32,221 bases of DNA from Deltaproteobacteria bacterium (lineage in GTDB: Bacteria; Myxococcota; Myxococcia; Myxococcales; 40CM-4-68-19). The notes under the pieces were generated by a model. That model was not told the DNA's origin. It did not search any database and saw only the letters and a program-made list of their open reading frames with translations. The position numbers and the translations under genes are program-made. The stretch is from NCBI GenBank assembly GCA_025350525.1, contig JANXXR010000144.1:1-32221 (forward strand), given 5' to 3'. Shown piece by piece: positions 1 to 10,282 of the stretch (the first letter of the stretch is position 1; each line of letters begins with the position of its first letter).

Positions 1-860
1 GCATAGCGGATGATCCCGTGCAGGAACGCGATATCGGTGCCGCCGCGCAGCTGCGCATAGGTATCGGCGACCGCGGCGGTCCGCGTGAAGCGCGGATCGA
101 CCACCACCAGCTTCGCCTTGCGCGTCCTCTTGGCCTCGATCACCCACTTGAAGCCGCAAGGGTGGTTCTCCGCCGGGTTGCCGCCCATGACCAGGATGAC
201 ATCGGCGTTCTTGATGTCGACCCAGCCATTGGTCATGGCGCCGCGGCCGAAGGTGGCGGCCAAACTGGCCACCGTGGGACCGTGTCAAACTCTCGCTTGT
301 GAATCCCGATAGGGAATCCCCAGCGCGGTAATGAATTTCCATTGGAGGTAATTGAACTCGTTGGTGTCGGTGCAGCCGCCGATCATGGCCAGGCCCGGCG
401 TGCGGTTGACCAGCAGCCCCTTGGCGTTCTTGGCCACGAAGGTCTTGTCGCGGGTGTCCTTGATGTGGCGCGCGATCTTGGCGATGGCCTCGTCCCAGGT
501 GATCTCTTCCCAGTGGTCCGAGCCCGGGCGGCGGACCTTCGGCGAGAAGAGCCGGTTGGGATTGTTGATGTCGGCGCGCAGGGTGGCGCCCTTGGGGCAG
601 AGCGTGCCGCGGTTGATGGGCGCGTCCGGATCGCCCTCGACGTGGACCACCGAGGACTGGACGTTCTTCGCTTTGTCTCCCAGCGTGTGGATGATCACTC
701 CACAGGAAACCGCGCAGTAGGGGCAGATGCTGCGCGTCTCGGTGGTGCGGGCGATCTTCAGCTCCCGCATCTCGGCGCGCGCCTGCTTCAGGTCGAACCC
801 CAGCGCCGCCGCTCCGCCTACCGCTGCTGCCGAACCCTTCAGGAAGGTCCTGCGCTTCAT
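1..860 (-). CDS. fdnG: Formate dehydrogenase (FdnG-type) alpha subunit, selenoprotein, truncated by window edge
   Basis: ORF 285..860 starts MKRRTFLKGSAAAVGG (Tat-like), has CPYCAVSCG (Fe-S motif) and ...NRTPGLAMIGGCTDTNEFNYLQWKF...SQARV, then TGA at 285-287. Reading through gives U-HGPTVASLAATFGRGAMTNGWVDIKNADVILVMGGNPAENHPCGFKWVIEAK..., the conserved FdnG sequence following Sec. Confidence 0.93.
252..273 (-). promoter_or_regulatory. Putative bacterial SECIS hairpin directly 3' of the UGA(Sec) codon
   Basis: Minus strand GGTGGCCAGTTTGGCCGCCACC, 12-33 nt after the UGA; can fold as GGCC-AGTTT-GGCC with an outer GGT/ACC, or as GGTGGC/GCCACC. Confidence 0.6.
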
Positions 861-995
861 GCGGGCAACCCCTTTTTTTCCAGTGATGCGGTCGCGGAGC
901 CTGCTCCGCGGGCGATCCAGTTGTCAACGGGGGACGGTGCCCGTGCGGGCGGAACGAGCGATTTTTTACCAATGGGTCCGGCCTGCCGCGCCGGG

Positions 996-1469
996 TCAGG
1001 CGGCGCCGCTTCCCTCCCGGCTGCGCTTCGAGGCGCGGGCGAGGAAGACGGCCGCCTGCACGTCGACGGCGTTGAAAGGCTTGAGCAGCACGGCGTCAAC
1101 GTGAAGTTGCGCGGCGGAGTAGCCCTTGGTGCCCGTCAGCACGATGATGGGATTTTCGGCCCAGCCCGGCTTCGCCCGCAGCGCCGAGATGAGCTCGACC
1201 CCGCCCATCACCGGCATCATGAGATCCAGGACGAAGAGGTCGGGCCACTCGCCGCCGTCGAGCAGGTCCAGAGCCTCCCTCCCGTTGCAGGCAGCACAGA
1301 CTGCGTACCCCGCGGCGGTGAGGAAGTGGCTGAGCACCTCGCGCACCCCGACATCGTCATCCACCACCAGGACTGTCCCGAGGGCTGGCTGGTTGCGGGT
1401 CCTGCCGCTCGCCGTCACAGCTGACTGCTCCCTTCGCCGCCGCGATCCCCCTCCAGCAGTACTAAGCAT
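996..1469 (-). CDS. Response regulator, single receiver (REC) domain
   Basis: TVLVVDDDVGVREVLSHFLTAAGY...DLFVLDLMMPVMGGVELISALR...PIIVLTGTKG...AVLLKPF: REC acidic pocket, phospho-Asp, T and K positions. Confidence 0.85.
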   Translation of the reverse strand: MLSTAGGGSRRRREQSAVTASGRTRNQPALGTVLVVDDDVGVREVLSHFLTAAGYAVCAACNGREALDLLDGGEWPDLFVLDLMMPVMGGVELISALRAKPGWAENPIIVLTGTKGYSAAQLHVDAVLLKPFNAVDVQAAVFLARASKRSREGSGAA

Positions 1470-1604
1470 CGAGGGGGCCCACGCGCACGCGCGGGTAGCA
1501 GAATGCCGGAAGTAGGTCCGCGCCGCCTCAGGTGATCAGCGGAGGCCCTCTCAGGTGGTCCGCGAAAACGATGGAGCGCTCGCCTTCGCGGGCCCCCGGC
1601 GAAC

Positions 1605-2384
1605 TTACGGCGTGCGGCCCTGCGCGGCCGGCATCCGCAGCGACTGCGCCATCGAGAGGTGGTGCTCGAGGACGGGCAGCGTCTTCGCGATCAGCGCCGA
1701 GACGTCCTTGTCGTCGACATCCGCCTGCCACTTCTTGAGCTGGTCGATGTCCTTGCGGTGGTCGTCGATCATCGCCTTGGCAAAGGCCTTGTCGAAGTCG
1801 GCGCCGTGCAGCTTCGCGAGCTGGTCCTGCAGCTCCTTTGCCTCCTCCGCGTCGCGCTTCGCCATCGAATCCACCGGCGCCGCGGACAGGGAGAGGCCCT
1901 TCTTGCGGGCGAGCGCCTGCACCGCGGCGAGCGAGGCGCCGTGATCCTTCTCCAGCATCTGGCCGGCCTGCTGCACGCGGGCCGAGCCGTGCTGCTGCGC
2001 CAGCTTGCCCACCGCGACCTCGCCGCGGTCGGCGGTCGCCATGCGCTCGAGGACGGCCTGCGCGGTGGCGGGGCCGGCGTCGGTCATCTCGTCCTTGTTC
2101 TTCACCGAGTGCGGGTTGCCCTTCTCGGCCCGTTCGACGTCAGCGGTGGCGCCGGGCGCGGCGCGGTCCTTGTTGAGCGTGCTGTGCGGGTTCCCCGCCT
2201 CGGCGGCCTGCGTCTCGGCCTTGGTGGTGGCGGCGGGCACGTCGGAGGCGGGCTTGTCCTTGTTCAGCGTGCTGTGGGGGTTGGCGTTCTCGGCCTGGTC
2301 GCGGGCGGCGGTCTGCGCCAAGGCGGATCCTGCGCCCAGCACCGCGGCCAACGAAAGGGAAGCAAAAGTTCGGAAGGCTGACAT
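1605..2384 (-). CDS. DUF4142 domain-containing secreted/periplasmic protein with N-terminal NPHSxxNKD repeats
   Basis: Start at MSAFRTFASLSLAAVLGAGSALAQ (signal peptide). C-terminal FLERMATADRGEVAVGKLAQQHGSARVQQAGQMLEKDHGAS...-like helical region typical of DUF4142. Confidence 0.75.
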   Translation of the reverse strand: MSAFRTFASLSLAAVLGAGSALAQTAARDQAENANPHSTLNKDKPASDVPAATTKAETQAAEAGNPHSTLNKDRAAPGATADVERAEKGNPHSVKNKDEMTDAGPATAQAVLERMATADRGEVAVGKLAQQHGSARVQQAGQMLEKDHGASLAAVQALARKKGLSLSAAPVDSMAKRDAEEAKELQDQLAKLHGADFDKAFAKAMIDDHRKDIDQLKKWQADVDDKDVSALIAKTLPVLEHHLSMAQSLRMPAAQGRTP

Positions 2385-2492
2385 GGGAATCTCCGTGTGG
2401 TTGGAGAGGAATCTGACGACGGAGCGCCCCAAGGGCACCAGTCTCGCGCTTGTGTACTTGCACAGCAGACGTGCTTGCAGCTAAGTAGCCGC

Positions 2493-3243
<751 letters not shown>

Positions 3244-3251
<8 letters not shown>

Positions 3252-3948
3252 GAACCTGCTCAGCGTGAAGGGCCTCAACGCCTGGTACGGCGAGTCGCAC
3301 GTCCTCCACGGCGTCGACCTGGAAGTCCGCAAGGGCGAGCTGGTCACCGTGGTCGGCCGCAACGGCGCCGGCAAGACCACCACCATGAAGTCGATCATGG
3401 GCATGGTCCGCCCTCGCCAGGGCTCGGTGAAGTTCGAGGGCAAGGAGACCATCGCCCTGCCCTCCTACCGCATCGCCCGGCTGGGGATCGCACTCTGCCC
3501 CGAGGAGCGCGGCATCTTCGCCAGCCTCGACGTGGCGGAAAATCTGGCGCTGCCCCCCAAGGTCCGCGAGGGAGGGCTCACCAACGCCCAGGTCTTCGAG
3601 CTCTTCCCCAACCTCAAGGAGCGGCTGCGCAGCCAGGGCACCAAGCTCTCCGGCGGCGAGCAGCAGATGCTCGCCATCGGCCGCATCCTGCGCACCGGCG
3701 CCCGCCTGCTGCTGCTCGACGAGCCCACCGAGGGGTTGGCGCCTGTCATCGTCCAGCAGATCGGGAACAGTATCCGCCGGCTCAAGGCGGAAGGGTTCAC
3801 CATCATCCTGGTGGAGCAGAACCTGCGCTTTGCCAGGACGGTGGCCGACCGGCATTACGTCATGGAAGGCGGGCGCATCGTCGACCAGATCGACAACGCC
3901 GCGCTGGAACTCAGCATGGACAAGGTCAACCACTACCTAGGTGTCTGA
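3244..3948 (+). CDS. livF: Liv-type ABC transporter ATP-binding protein (cluster 1)
   Basis: GRNGAGKTTTMKSIMG, LSGGEQQMLAIGRIL, LLLLDEPTEGLAP; overlaps the end of livG. Confidence 0.9.
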
Positions 3949-3956
3949 ACAACGAT

Positions 3957-3982
3957 GCCGATCACCGCTGCCGATCACCGCT
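3957..3982 (+). repeat. Perfect 13-bp tandem duplication (GCCGATCACCGCT x2) in the livF-SBP spacer
   Basis: gccgatcaccgct gccgatcaccgct, followed by tgatcacc. Confidence 0.85.
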
Positions 3983-4014
3983 ACTTTGATCACCTCAACC
4001 GAAGGAGTCTGAAG

Positions 4015-5301
4015 ATGCTTCGCTCCGCCCTCGCAGTCCTGGCCGCGCTCGCCGCCAGTCCGGCCGCGCACGCCGACTTCACCGGCAAGACCATCAAGAT
4101 CGGCGTCCTCAACGATCAGTCCGGCCTCTACGCCGACCTGGCCGGCCCCGGCTCGGTGCTGGCCGCCAAGATGGCCGTCGAGGAGATGGGCGGGAAGATC
4201 GGCGACACGCCCATCGAGGTGGTCTTCGCCGACCACCAGAACAAGCCCGACATCGGGTCCAACATCGTGCGGCAGTGGATCGACGTGGACGGCGTGGACG
4301 TCATCGTCGACGTGCCCACCTCGTCGGTGGCGCTGGCAGTCTCGGCGGTGGTGAAGGAGAAGAACAAGGTCTTCCTCGCCTCGGGCCCCGGCTCGAGCGA
4401 CCTGACCGGCAAGGCCTGCTCGCCCAACACCGTCCACTGGACCTACGACACCTATGCGCTGGCGCACACCACCGGCCAGGCCGAGGTGGCGGCGGGCGGC
4501 AAGAGCTGGTTCTTCCTCACCGCCGACTACGCCTTCGGCCAGGCGCTGGAGCGCGACACCACCGCGGTGGTCAAGGCCGCCGGCGGCGAGGTGCTGGGCG
4601 GCGTCAAGCACCCGCTCAACACCACCGACTTCTCCAGCTTCCTGCTCCAGGCGCAGTCGTCCAAGGCGCAGGTCATCGGCCTCGCCAACGCCGGCGGCGA
4701 CACCATCAACTCCATCAAGGCGGCCTCGGAGTTCGGCATCGTCAAGGGCGGACAGAAGCTGGCCGGCCTGCTCGTCTTCGTCACCGACATCCACGCGCTG
4801 GGCCTGCAGACGGCGCAGGGCCTCCTCCTCTCGGAGAGCTTCTACTGGGACCGCGACGCCAAGACCCGCGCCTGGTCGAAGAAGTGGTCGGAGAAGATGG
4901 GCGGCAAGAAGCCCAGCATGGTGCAGGCCGGCGTCTACGCCTCGGTGCTCCATTATCTGAAGGCGCTCAAGGCGCTGAAGAGCGACGCCGACGGCAAGGC
5001 GGTGGTGGACGAGATGAAGAAGCTGCACACCGACGACACGCTCTTCGGCAAGGGCGTCATCCGCGCCGACGGCCGCAAGATCCACCCGATGTACCTCTAC
5101 GAGGTGAAGAAGCCGGCGGACTCGAAGGGCGAGTGGGACCTCTACAAGCTGGTGAAGGAGATCCCGGGCGACCAGGCCTTCCGGCCCGAGAAGGAAGGTA
5201 ACTGCTCGCTCATCGCCGGCAGCACGCCCGCCCCCGCCGCCGCTCCTGCCGCGCCCGCCGCTGCTCCCGCCGCCAAGCCCGACGCAGGCAGCGCGAAGTA
5301 G
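4015..5301 (+). CDS. livK: Liv-type ABC transporter substrate-binding protein (cluster 1)
   Basis: MLRSALAVLAALAASPAAHADFTGKTIKIGVLNDQSGLYADLAGPGSVLAAKMAVEEMGG; peripla_BP_6-like. GAAGGAG ribosome-binding site at ~4001. Ala/Pro-rich C-terminal tail. Confidence 0.88.
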   Translation: MLRSALAVLAALAASPAAHADFTGKTIKIGVLNDQSGLYADLAGPGSVLAAKMAVEEMGGKIGDTPIEVVFADHQNKPDIGSNIVRQWIDVDGVDVIVDVPTSSVALAVSAVVKEKNKVFLASGPGSSDLTGKACSPNTVHWTYDTYALAHTTGQAEVAAGGKSWFFLTADYAFGQALERDTTAVVKAAGGEVLGGVKHPLNTTDFSSFLLQAQSSKAQVIGLANAGGDTINSIKAASEFGIVKGGQKLAGLLVFVTDIHALGLQTAQGLLLSESFYWDRDAKTRAWSKKWSEKMGGKKPSMVQAGVYASVLHYLKALKALKSDADGKAVVDEMKKLHTDDTLFGKGVIRADGRKIHPMYLYEVKKPADSKGEWDLYKLVKEIPGDQAFRPEKEGNCSLIAGSTPAPAAAPAAPAAAPAAKPDAGSAK

Positions 5302-5303
5302 CC

Positions 5304-6182
5304 ATGCTGGCGGTCCCCATCCAGGCCCTCTTCGGGCAGCTGCTCATCGGGCTCATCAACGGCTCGTTCTACGCGCTGCTCTCGTTGGGCCTGGCCATCA
5401 TCTTCGGGCTGCTCAACGTCGTGAACTTCGCCCACGGCGCCCTCTACATGCTGGGGGCGTTCGTGGCCTGGTTCCTCGCCGAGAAGGCCGGCGTCGGCTA
5501 TTGGGGCGCGCTCATCCTCGCGCCCCTCGCCGTCGGCCTCTTCGGCGCGGTCATCGAGCGGCTGCTGCTGCGCAGACTGGCCGGGCTCGATCCGCTCTAC
5601 GGACTGCTGCTGACCTTCGGCATCGCGCTCATCCTGCAAGGGCTCTTCAGCAACTGGTTCGGCTCCTCGGGCATGCCCTACGAGATGCCGTCCGCGCTGC
5701 AGGGCGGACGCGCGCTGCCCTTCATGTTCCTGCCCAACTACCGGCTCTGGGTGATCGCCGTCTCGCTGGTGGTCTGCCTCGGCACCTGGGCCATCACCGA
5801 GCGCACCCGGCTGGGAAGCTGGCTGCGCGCCGCCACCGAGAACGCGGCGCTGGTCTCGGCCTTCGGCATCAACGTGCCGCGGATGATCACCATCACCTAC
5901 GGCCTGGGCGTGGCGCTGGCCGCGCTCGCGGGAGTGCTGGCGGCGCCCATCTACCGCGTCAGCCCGCTGATGGGCGCCGACCTGATCATCGTCGTCTTCG
6001 CCGTCGTCGTCATCGGCGGCATGGGCTCCATCCTCGGCTCGATCATCACCGGCTTCTCCCTCGGCATCCTCGAAGGCCTCACCAAGGTCTTCTATCCGGA
6101 GGCCTCCAACACCGTCATCTTCGTGGTCATGGCCATCGTGCTCCTGGTGCGTCCGGCCGGCCTCTTCGGAAAGCAAGCGTGA
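5304..6182 (+). CDS. livH: Liv-type ABC transporter permease (cluster 1)
   Basis: LIGLINGSFYALLSLGLAIIFGLLNVVNFAHGALYMLGAF...; GGMGSILGSIITGF. Confidence 0.9.
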   Translation: MLAVPIQALFGQLLIGLINGSFYALLSLGLAIIFGLLNVVNFAHGALYMLGAFVAWFLAEKAGVGYWGALILAPLAVGLFGAVIERLLLRRLAGLDPLYGLLLTFGIALILQGLFSNWFGSSGMPYEMPSALQGGRALPFMFLPNYRLWVIAVSLVVCLGTWAITERTRLGSWLRAATENAALVSAFGINVPRMITITYGLGVALAALAGVLAAPIYRVSPLMGADLIIVVFAVVVIGGMGSILGSIITGFSLGILEGLTKVFYPEASNTVIFVVMAIVLLVRPAGLFGKQA

Positions 6183-7138
6183 GCGAAGCTTCCGCAGCAC
6201 CCGCCGCAGAGCTCGCGCCCCGCTCGCACCGGGCGCCCCTCGCCATCCTGGTGGCGCTGGTCCTGGTCGCGCCCTGGGTCGTCTATCCGGTCTTCGTGAT
6301 GAAGGCGCTCTGCTTCGCCCTCTTCGCCTGCGCCTTCAACCTCCTGCTCGGCTACGCGGGGCTGCTCTCGTTCGGCCACGCGCTCTTCTTCGGCGCCGCC
6401 AGCTACGCCACCGCGCACGCGGCGCTTGAGTGGGGCTGGCGCCCCGAGCTGTGCCTGGTCTTCGGCGCCGCGGTGGCCGCGGTGCTCGGCCTCGCCACCG
6501 GGCTCGTCGCCATCCGCCGGCAGGGCATCTACTTCGCCATGATCACGCTGGCCCTGGCGCAGATGTTCTTCTTCTTCAGCCTGCGGGCGGAGTTCACCGG
6601 CGGCGAGAACGGCATCCAGGGCGTGCCGCGGGGGATGATGTTCGGCTTCCTCGATCTCTCCCGCACCTACGTCATGTACTACGTGGTGGCGGCCATCTTC
6701 CTGCTCGGCTTCGCCATCCTCCACCGCACCGTGCATTCGCCCTTCGGCCAGGTGCTCACCGCCATCCGCGAGAACGAGCCGCGGGCCATCTCGCTCGGCT
6801 ACAAGGTCAACCAGTACAAGCTCATCGCCTTCGTGCTCTCGGCTGGGCTGGCCGGCCTCGCCGGAGGGACCAAGGCGCTGGTCTTCCAGCTCGCCTCGCT
6901 CACCGACGTGCACTGGAACACTTCCGGCGAGGTCATCCTCATGACCCTGATCGGCGGCCTCGGCACCATCTTCGGGCCCATCGCCGGCGCCGTCTTCATG
7001 GCCGCGCTGGAGAACTACCTGGCGCAGCTGGGCAGCTGGGTGACGGTCACCGAGGGCGCCATCTTCGTCTTCTGCGTCATCGCTTTCCGCCGCGGCATGT
7101 TCGGAGAGCTGTCGCGCCTCCTCAAGAGGCCGCTGTGA
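6179..7138 (+). CDS. livM: Liv-type ABC transporter permease (cluster 1)
   Basis: GTG start overlapping the livH stop; [29 protein letters not shown]...[15 protein letters not shown]. Confidence 0.88.
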   Translation: MSEASAAPAAELAPRSHRAPLAILVALVLVAPWVVYPVFVMKALCFALFACAFNLLLGYAGLLSFGHALFFGAASYATAHAALEWGWRPELCLVFGAAVAAVLGLATGLVAIRRQGIYFAMITLALAQMFFFFSLRAEFTGGENGIQGVPRGMMFGFLDLSRTYVMYYVVAAIFLLGFAILHRTVHSPFGQVLTAIRENEPRAISLGYKVNQYKLIAFVLSAGLAGLAGGTKALVFQLASLTDVHWNTSGEVILMTLIGGLGTIFGPIAGAVFMAALENYLAQLGSWVTVTEGAIFVFCVIAFRRGMFGELSRLLKRPL

Positions 7139-7908
7139 GCGGGAAGCTTTCGGGCAAGGTCGCCATCGTCACCGGCGCCGCCAGCGGCATCGGCCGCGCC
7201 ATCGCCGAGCGGTATCTGCAGGAAGGCGCGCGGGTGGCCATCGCCGACGTGCGCGGCGCTGCCGAGGCGGCGCAGGCGCTGGGGCCTTCCGCGCTGGGCG
7301 TCACCATGGACGTCACCGACGAGCGGCAGGTGGACGCGGGCGTCGCGCAGGTCGTCTCGAGCTTCGGCGGCGTGGACGTGCTGGTCTCCAACGCGGGCGT
7401 GCAGATCATCTCGCCCCTGGTGGATCTGAGCCTGGCCGACTGGAAGAAGATGCTGGCCATCCACCTCGACGGGGCCTTCCTCACCACCCGCGCCTGCCTG
7501 CGGCAGATGGCCGCGCAGAAGCGCGGCGGCAGCATCATCTACATGGGCTCGGCGCACTCCAAGGAGGCCTCGCCGCTCAAGGCCCCCTACGTCACCGCCA
7601 AGCACGGCCTCATCGGCCTCTGCAAGACGGTGGCGAAAGAAGGCGCGGCCCTGGGCGTGCGCGCCAACGTCATCTGCCCCGGCTTCGTCCGCACGCCGCT
7701 GGTGGAGAAGCAGATCCCCGAGCAGGCGCGCGACCTGGGCATCAGCGAGGCCGAGGTGATCAAGAACGTCATGCTCAAGAACACGGTGGACGGCGAGTTC
7801 ACCACGCTGCAGGACGTGGCCGAAGTGGCGCTCTTCTTCGCCGGCTTTCCCTCCAACGCGCTCACCGGCCAGTCGGTGGTGGTCAGCCACGGCTGGTTCA
7901 TGCAATGA
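7135..7908 (+). CDS. Short-chain dehydrogenase, 3-hydroxybutyrate dehydrogenase-like
   Basis: GTG start overlapping the livM stop; [31 protein letters not shown]-terminal [15 protein letters not shown] typical of 3-HB dehydrogenases. Confidence 0.8.
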   Translation: MSGKLSGKVAIVTGAASGIGRAIAERYLQEGARVAIADVRGAAEAAQALGPSALGVTMDVTDERQVDAGVAQVVSSFGGVDVLVSNAGVQIISPLVDLSLADWKKMLAIHLDGAFLTTRACLRQMAAQKRGGSIIYMGSAHSKEASPLKAPYVTAKHGLIGLCKTVAKEGAALGVRANVICPGFVRTPLVEKQIPEQARDLGISEAEVIKNVMLKNTVDGEFTTLQDVAEVALFFAGFPSNALTGQSVVVSHGWFMQ

Positions 7909-7950
7909 CCCGGTGCGCAAAACGTCACCGGTTTGAAACGAATCGGAATA

Positions 7951-7978
7951 TTGCTTTTCGACTCGCTCCCTGTAGAGT
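7951..7978 (+). promoter_or_regulatory. Candidate sigma70-like promoter upstream of the porin-like gene
   Basis: TTGCTT - 16 nt - TAGAGT; in the only sizeable gap of the cluster-1 gene set. Confidence 0.3.
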
Positions 7979-8051
7979 ACGCGCCGTCGACGCCGCAGAT
8001 TTTTGCACACGGCTCTCAGTTCCCAACCGCACCGATTCATGGAGAATGCCG

Positions 8052-9404
8052 ATGAAGGCTACCTGCAGGGCCCTCGCCCTCGCATTGATGCTCGTCCCTG
8101 CCGCTTCGTTCGCCACCAAGGTTCCCATTCCCATCGAGGGGGCGACGCTCAACGTCAGCTTCCAGGTGCAGCCGCAGTTCCTCGTCACCGAGGCGGGCTC
8201 GCCCGACGGCACCGGGCCTGCGTACGACATCTTCGTGCGCCGCACCCGCATGCTCGTCAACGGCGACCTCGGGCCCAACTTCACCTACCTGGTGCAGGTC
8301 GATAACCCGAACTTCGGCAAGTTCGGCAACTTCACCGGCCGCGCCATCGTCCAGGACGCCTGGGTCGGCTGGGCGCCCACGGGCCTCACCGGCGGCACCG
8401 TCCTCTACATCGACGCCGGCATCCTGCTCATCCCGATCTCGCACCACCTCCTCGAGAGCACCACCAACTTCGTCACCGCCGACGTGCAGACCGACGGCTT
8501 CCGCATCCCCGGCAACGCCTTCCCGGCGCTGCGCGATACCGGCGTGCAGATCCGCGGCTGGGCCATGAACAAGAAGATCGGCTTCCGCGGCGGCGTCTAC
8601 GAAGGGTACACGCCTGCCGCCGGCCTCACCGGCGCACCGGCCAACGTCAACTCGCCGGCCTTCACCCCCTGCGACGCCAAGGTGCAGGGCAGCTGCATCG
8701 CCCCCAAGCGCAACCCGATGATCGGAGGCATCGTCAACTTCGACCTCATCGGCAGCGAGGAAGGCGGCTGGCTCTACGGCGCGTACAAGTGGGGCAAGGA
8801 TCCCATCCTCAGCGTCGGCTTTGCCGGCAACTACCAGTCGCAGGCGATCAAGAACGGCTACGGCAATTTGACCGACGCCAAGCTCTTCGCCGCCGACTTC
8901 TACCTCAACTTCCCCATGACCGAGGCCAACGAGCTCGTCGTCGAAGGCACCGCCTACCTCAACGGCAACGGCAGCGGCTCGGCCAACACCGGCCTCGGCC
9001 TCTCGGGCAACATCGGCTACCGCTTCGGCGCCATCGCCCCGTACGTCGCCTACGACTACTTCTCGGCGAGCTCGTGCGACATCAGCAGCCTGAGCGCGGC
9101 GCAGATCACCACCTGTGGCGGCAAGGCGGGCACCGCAGCCGTGGTCGGCTCCGCCGACAGCCGGAACTTCAAGGCCGGGTTGAACTTCTTCTTCAACAAG
9201 AACCTCAACCACCTCAACGTCGAGTTCGCGGTCAACCACGGGCAGTCGGCGTACGGTCCGCAGACCATCACCGCGGGCAACGCCGCCTACGTGCCGCTCT
9301 CGCTCGAGCCGGCCGCGCCCAACGGCCCGCGCCGCGCCATCAACAACCTGCTCTCCTCGCAGGCGTTCCGCACGCTGCTGGTGCACTACAACTTCCTCTT
9401 CTAG
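8052..9404 (+). CDS. Porin-like outer-membrane beta-barrel protein
   Basis: Signal peptide MKATCRALALALMLVPAASFA; alternating amphipathic strands, C-terminal ...LLVHYNFLF ending in aromatic Phe; GGAG 7 nt upstream of ATG. Confidence 0.7.
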   Translation: MKATCRALALALMLVPAASFATKVPIPIEGATLNVSFQVQPQFLVTEAGSPDGTGPAYDIFVRRTRMLVNGDLGPNFTYLVQVDNPNFGKFGNFTGRAIVQDAWVGWAPTGLTGGTVLYIDAGILLIPISHHLLESTTNFVTADVQTDGFRIPGNAFPALRDTGVQIRGWAMNKKIGFRGGVYEGYTPAAGLTGAPANVNSPAFTPCDAKVQGSCIAPKRNPMIGGIVNFDLIGSEEGGWLYGAYKWGKDPILSVGFAGNYQSQAIKNGYGNLTDAKLFAADFYLNFPMTEANELVVEGTAYLNGNGSGSANTGLGLSGNIGYRFGAIAPYVAYDYFSASSCDISSLSAAQITTCGGKAGTAAVVGSADSRNFKAGLNFFFNKNLNHLNVEFAVNHGQSAYGPQTITAGNAAYVPLSLEPAAPNGPRRAINNLLSSQAFRTLLVHYNFLF

Positions 9405-9428
9405 GAAGCAGCGGCACGAGGTTGCAAC

Positions 9429-9463
9429 GAAGGCCGCCTTCGCCCTGCGCGTCGGCGGCCTTC
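9429..9463 (+). terminator. Rho-independent terminator-like hairpin after the porin-like gene
   Basis: Perfect 10-bp inverted repeat GAAGGCCGCC...GGCGGCCTTC followed by CTGCTTTT. Confidence 0.7.
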
Positions 9464-9535
9464 CTGCTTTTCAGCGGCGCGATGCGGGGCTGGAAAAGCG
9501 CACCCCGGAGGCACCGAGGGCACGGAGTTGTTTTT

Positions 9536-9562
9536 CTGAAGCCTGAAGCCTGAAGCCGCTTC
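9536..9562. repeat. GGCTTCR heptad repeat (minus orientation)
   Basis: ctgaagcctgaagcctgaagccgcttc, 7-bp periodicity; abuts the livF (cluster 2) stop codon. Confidence 0.75.
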
Positions 9563-10282
9563 TCACAGTCCGAGATAAGCCGCGCGGATCTTCGGGTCAT
9601 TGCGCAGCTGCTCGGCCGTGCCGGTCAGCTTCACCTGCCCCGTCTCGATGACGTACCCCCGGGTGGCGATCTCCAGCGCCGCCTGGAGGTTCTGCTCGAC
9701 CAGGAGGATGGTCATGCCGCCCTGGTGCAGCGAGCGGATGACCTCGAACATCTGCTCGACCACGATGGGCGCGAGGCCCAGCGAGGGCTCGTCGAGCAGG
9801 AGCAGCGACGGCTCCGACATCAGCGCCCGGCCGATGGCGGCCATCTGCTGCTCGCCGCCGGAGAGGCTGCCGGCCATCTGCGACTTGCGCTCGAGCAGGC
9901 GCGGAAAGAGCTGGTGGACGCGCTCGAGGTTCTGCGCCGCCCGCGCGCGGGCGCGTTGGTGATAGGCGCCCAGCTCCAGGTTCTCGCGCACCGTCAGCTG
10001 CGGCCACAGCTCGCGGCCCTCCGGCACCAGCGCCATGCCCTGCCCCGCCCGCTCGCTGGCGGGCTGCGCGCTCAGCGGCTGGCCGCGGAAGATCACCTCG
10101 CCCGTCCGCGGCCGGACCACGCCCATGATGCAGCGAAGCGTGGTGGTCTTGCCGGCGCCGTTCGAGCCCAGCAGCGTGACGATCTCCTTCTCCTCGACCT
10201 TCAGCGACAGCCCCGACAGCACCTGGACGTCGCCGTAGCCGGCGTCGATGCCGCGGACTTCCAGCAGGGGCTCAGTGCTCAT
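9563..10282 (-). CDS. livF: Liv-type ABC transporter ATP-binding protein (cluster 2)
   Basis: GSNGAGKTTTLRCIMG, LSGGEQQMAAIGRAL, LLLLDEPSLGLAP. Confidence 0.9.
   Translation of the reverse strand: MSTEPLLEVRGIDAGYGDVQVLSGLSLKVEEKEIVTLLGSNGAGKTTTLRCIMGVVRPRTGEVIFRGQPLSAQPASERAGQGMALVPEGRELWPQLTVRENLELGAYHQRARARAAQNLERVHQLFPRLLERKSQMAGSLSGGEQQMAAIGRALMSEPSLLLLDEPSLGLAPIVVEQMFEVIRSLHQGGMTILLVEQNLQAALEIATRGYVIETGQVKLTGTAEQLRNDPKIRAAYLGL

Noticed and set aside
285-287. TGA interpreted as a nonsense mutation making a formate dehydrogenase pseudogene
   Set aside because: Position and flanking residues match the known Sec site of FdnG and a SECIS-like hairpin follows.
8037-9386. 449-aa minus-strand ORF opposite the porin-like gene
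   Set aside because: Antisense shadow; Glu/Val/Asp/Gly-rich, no domain.
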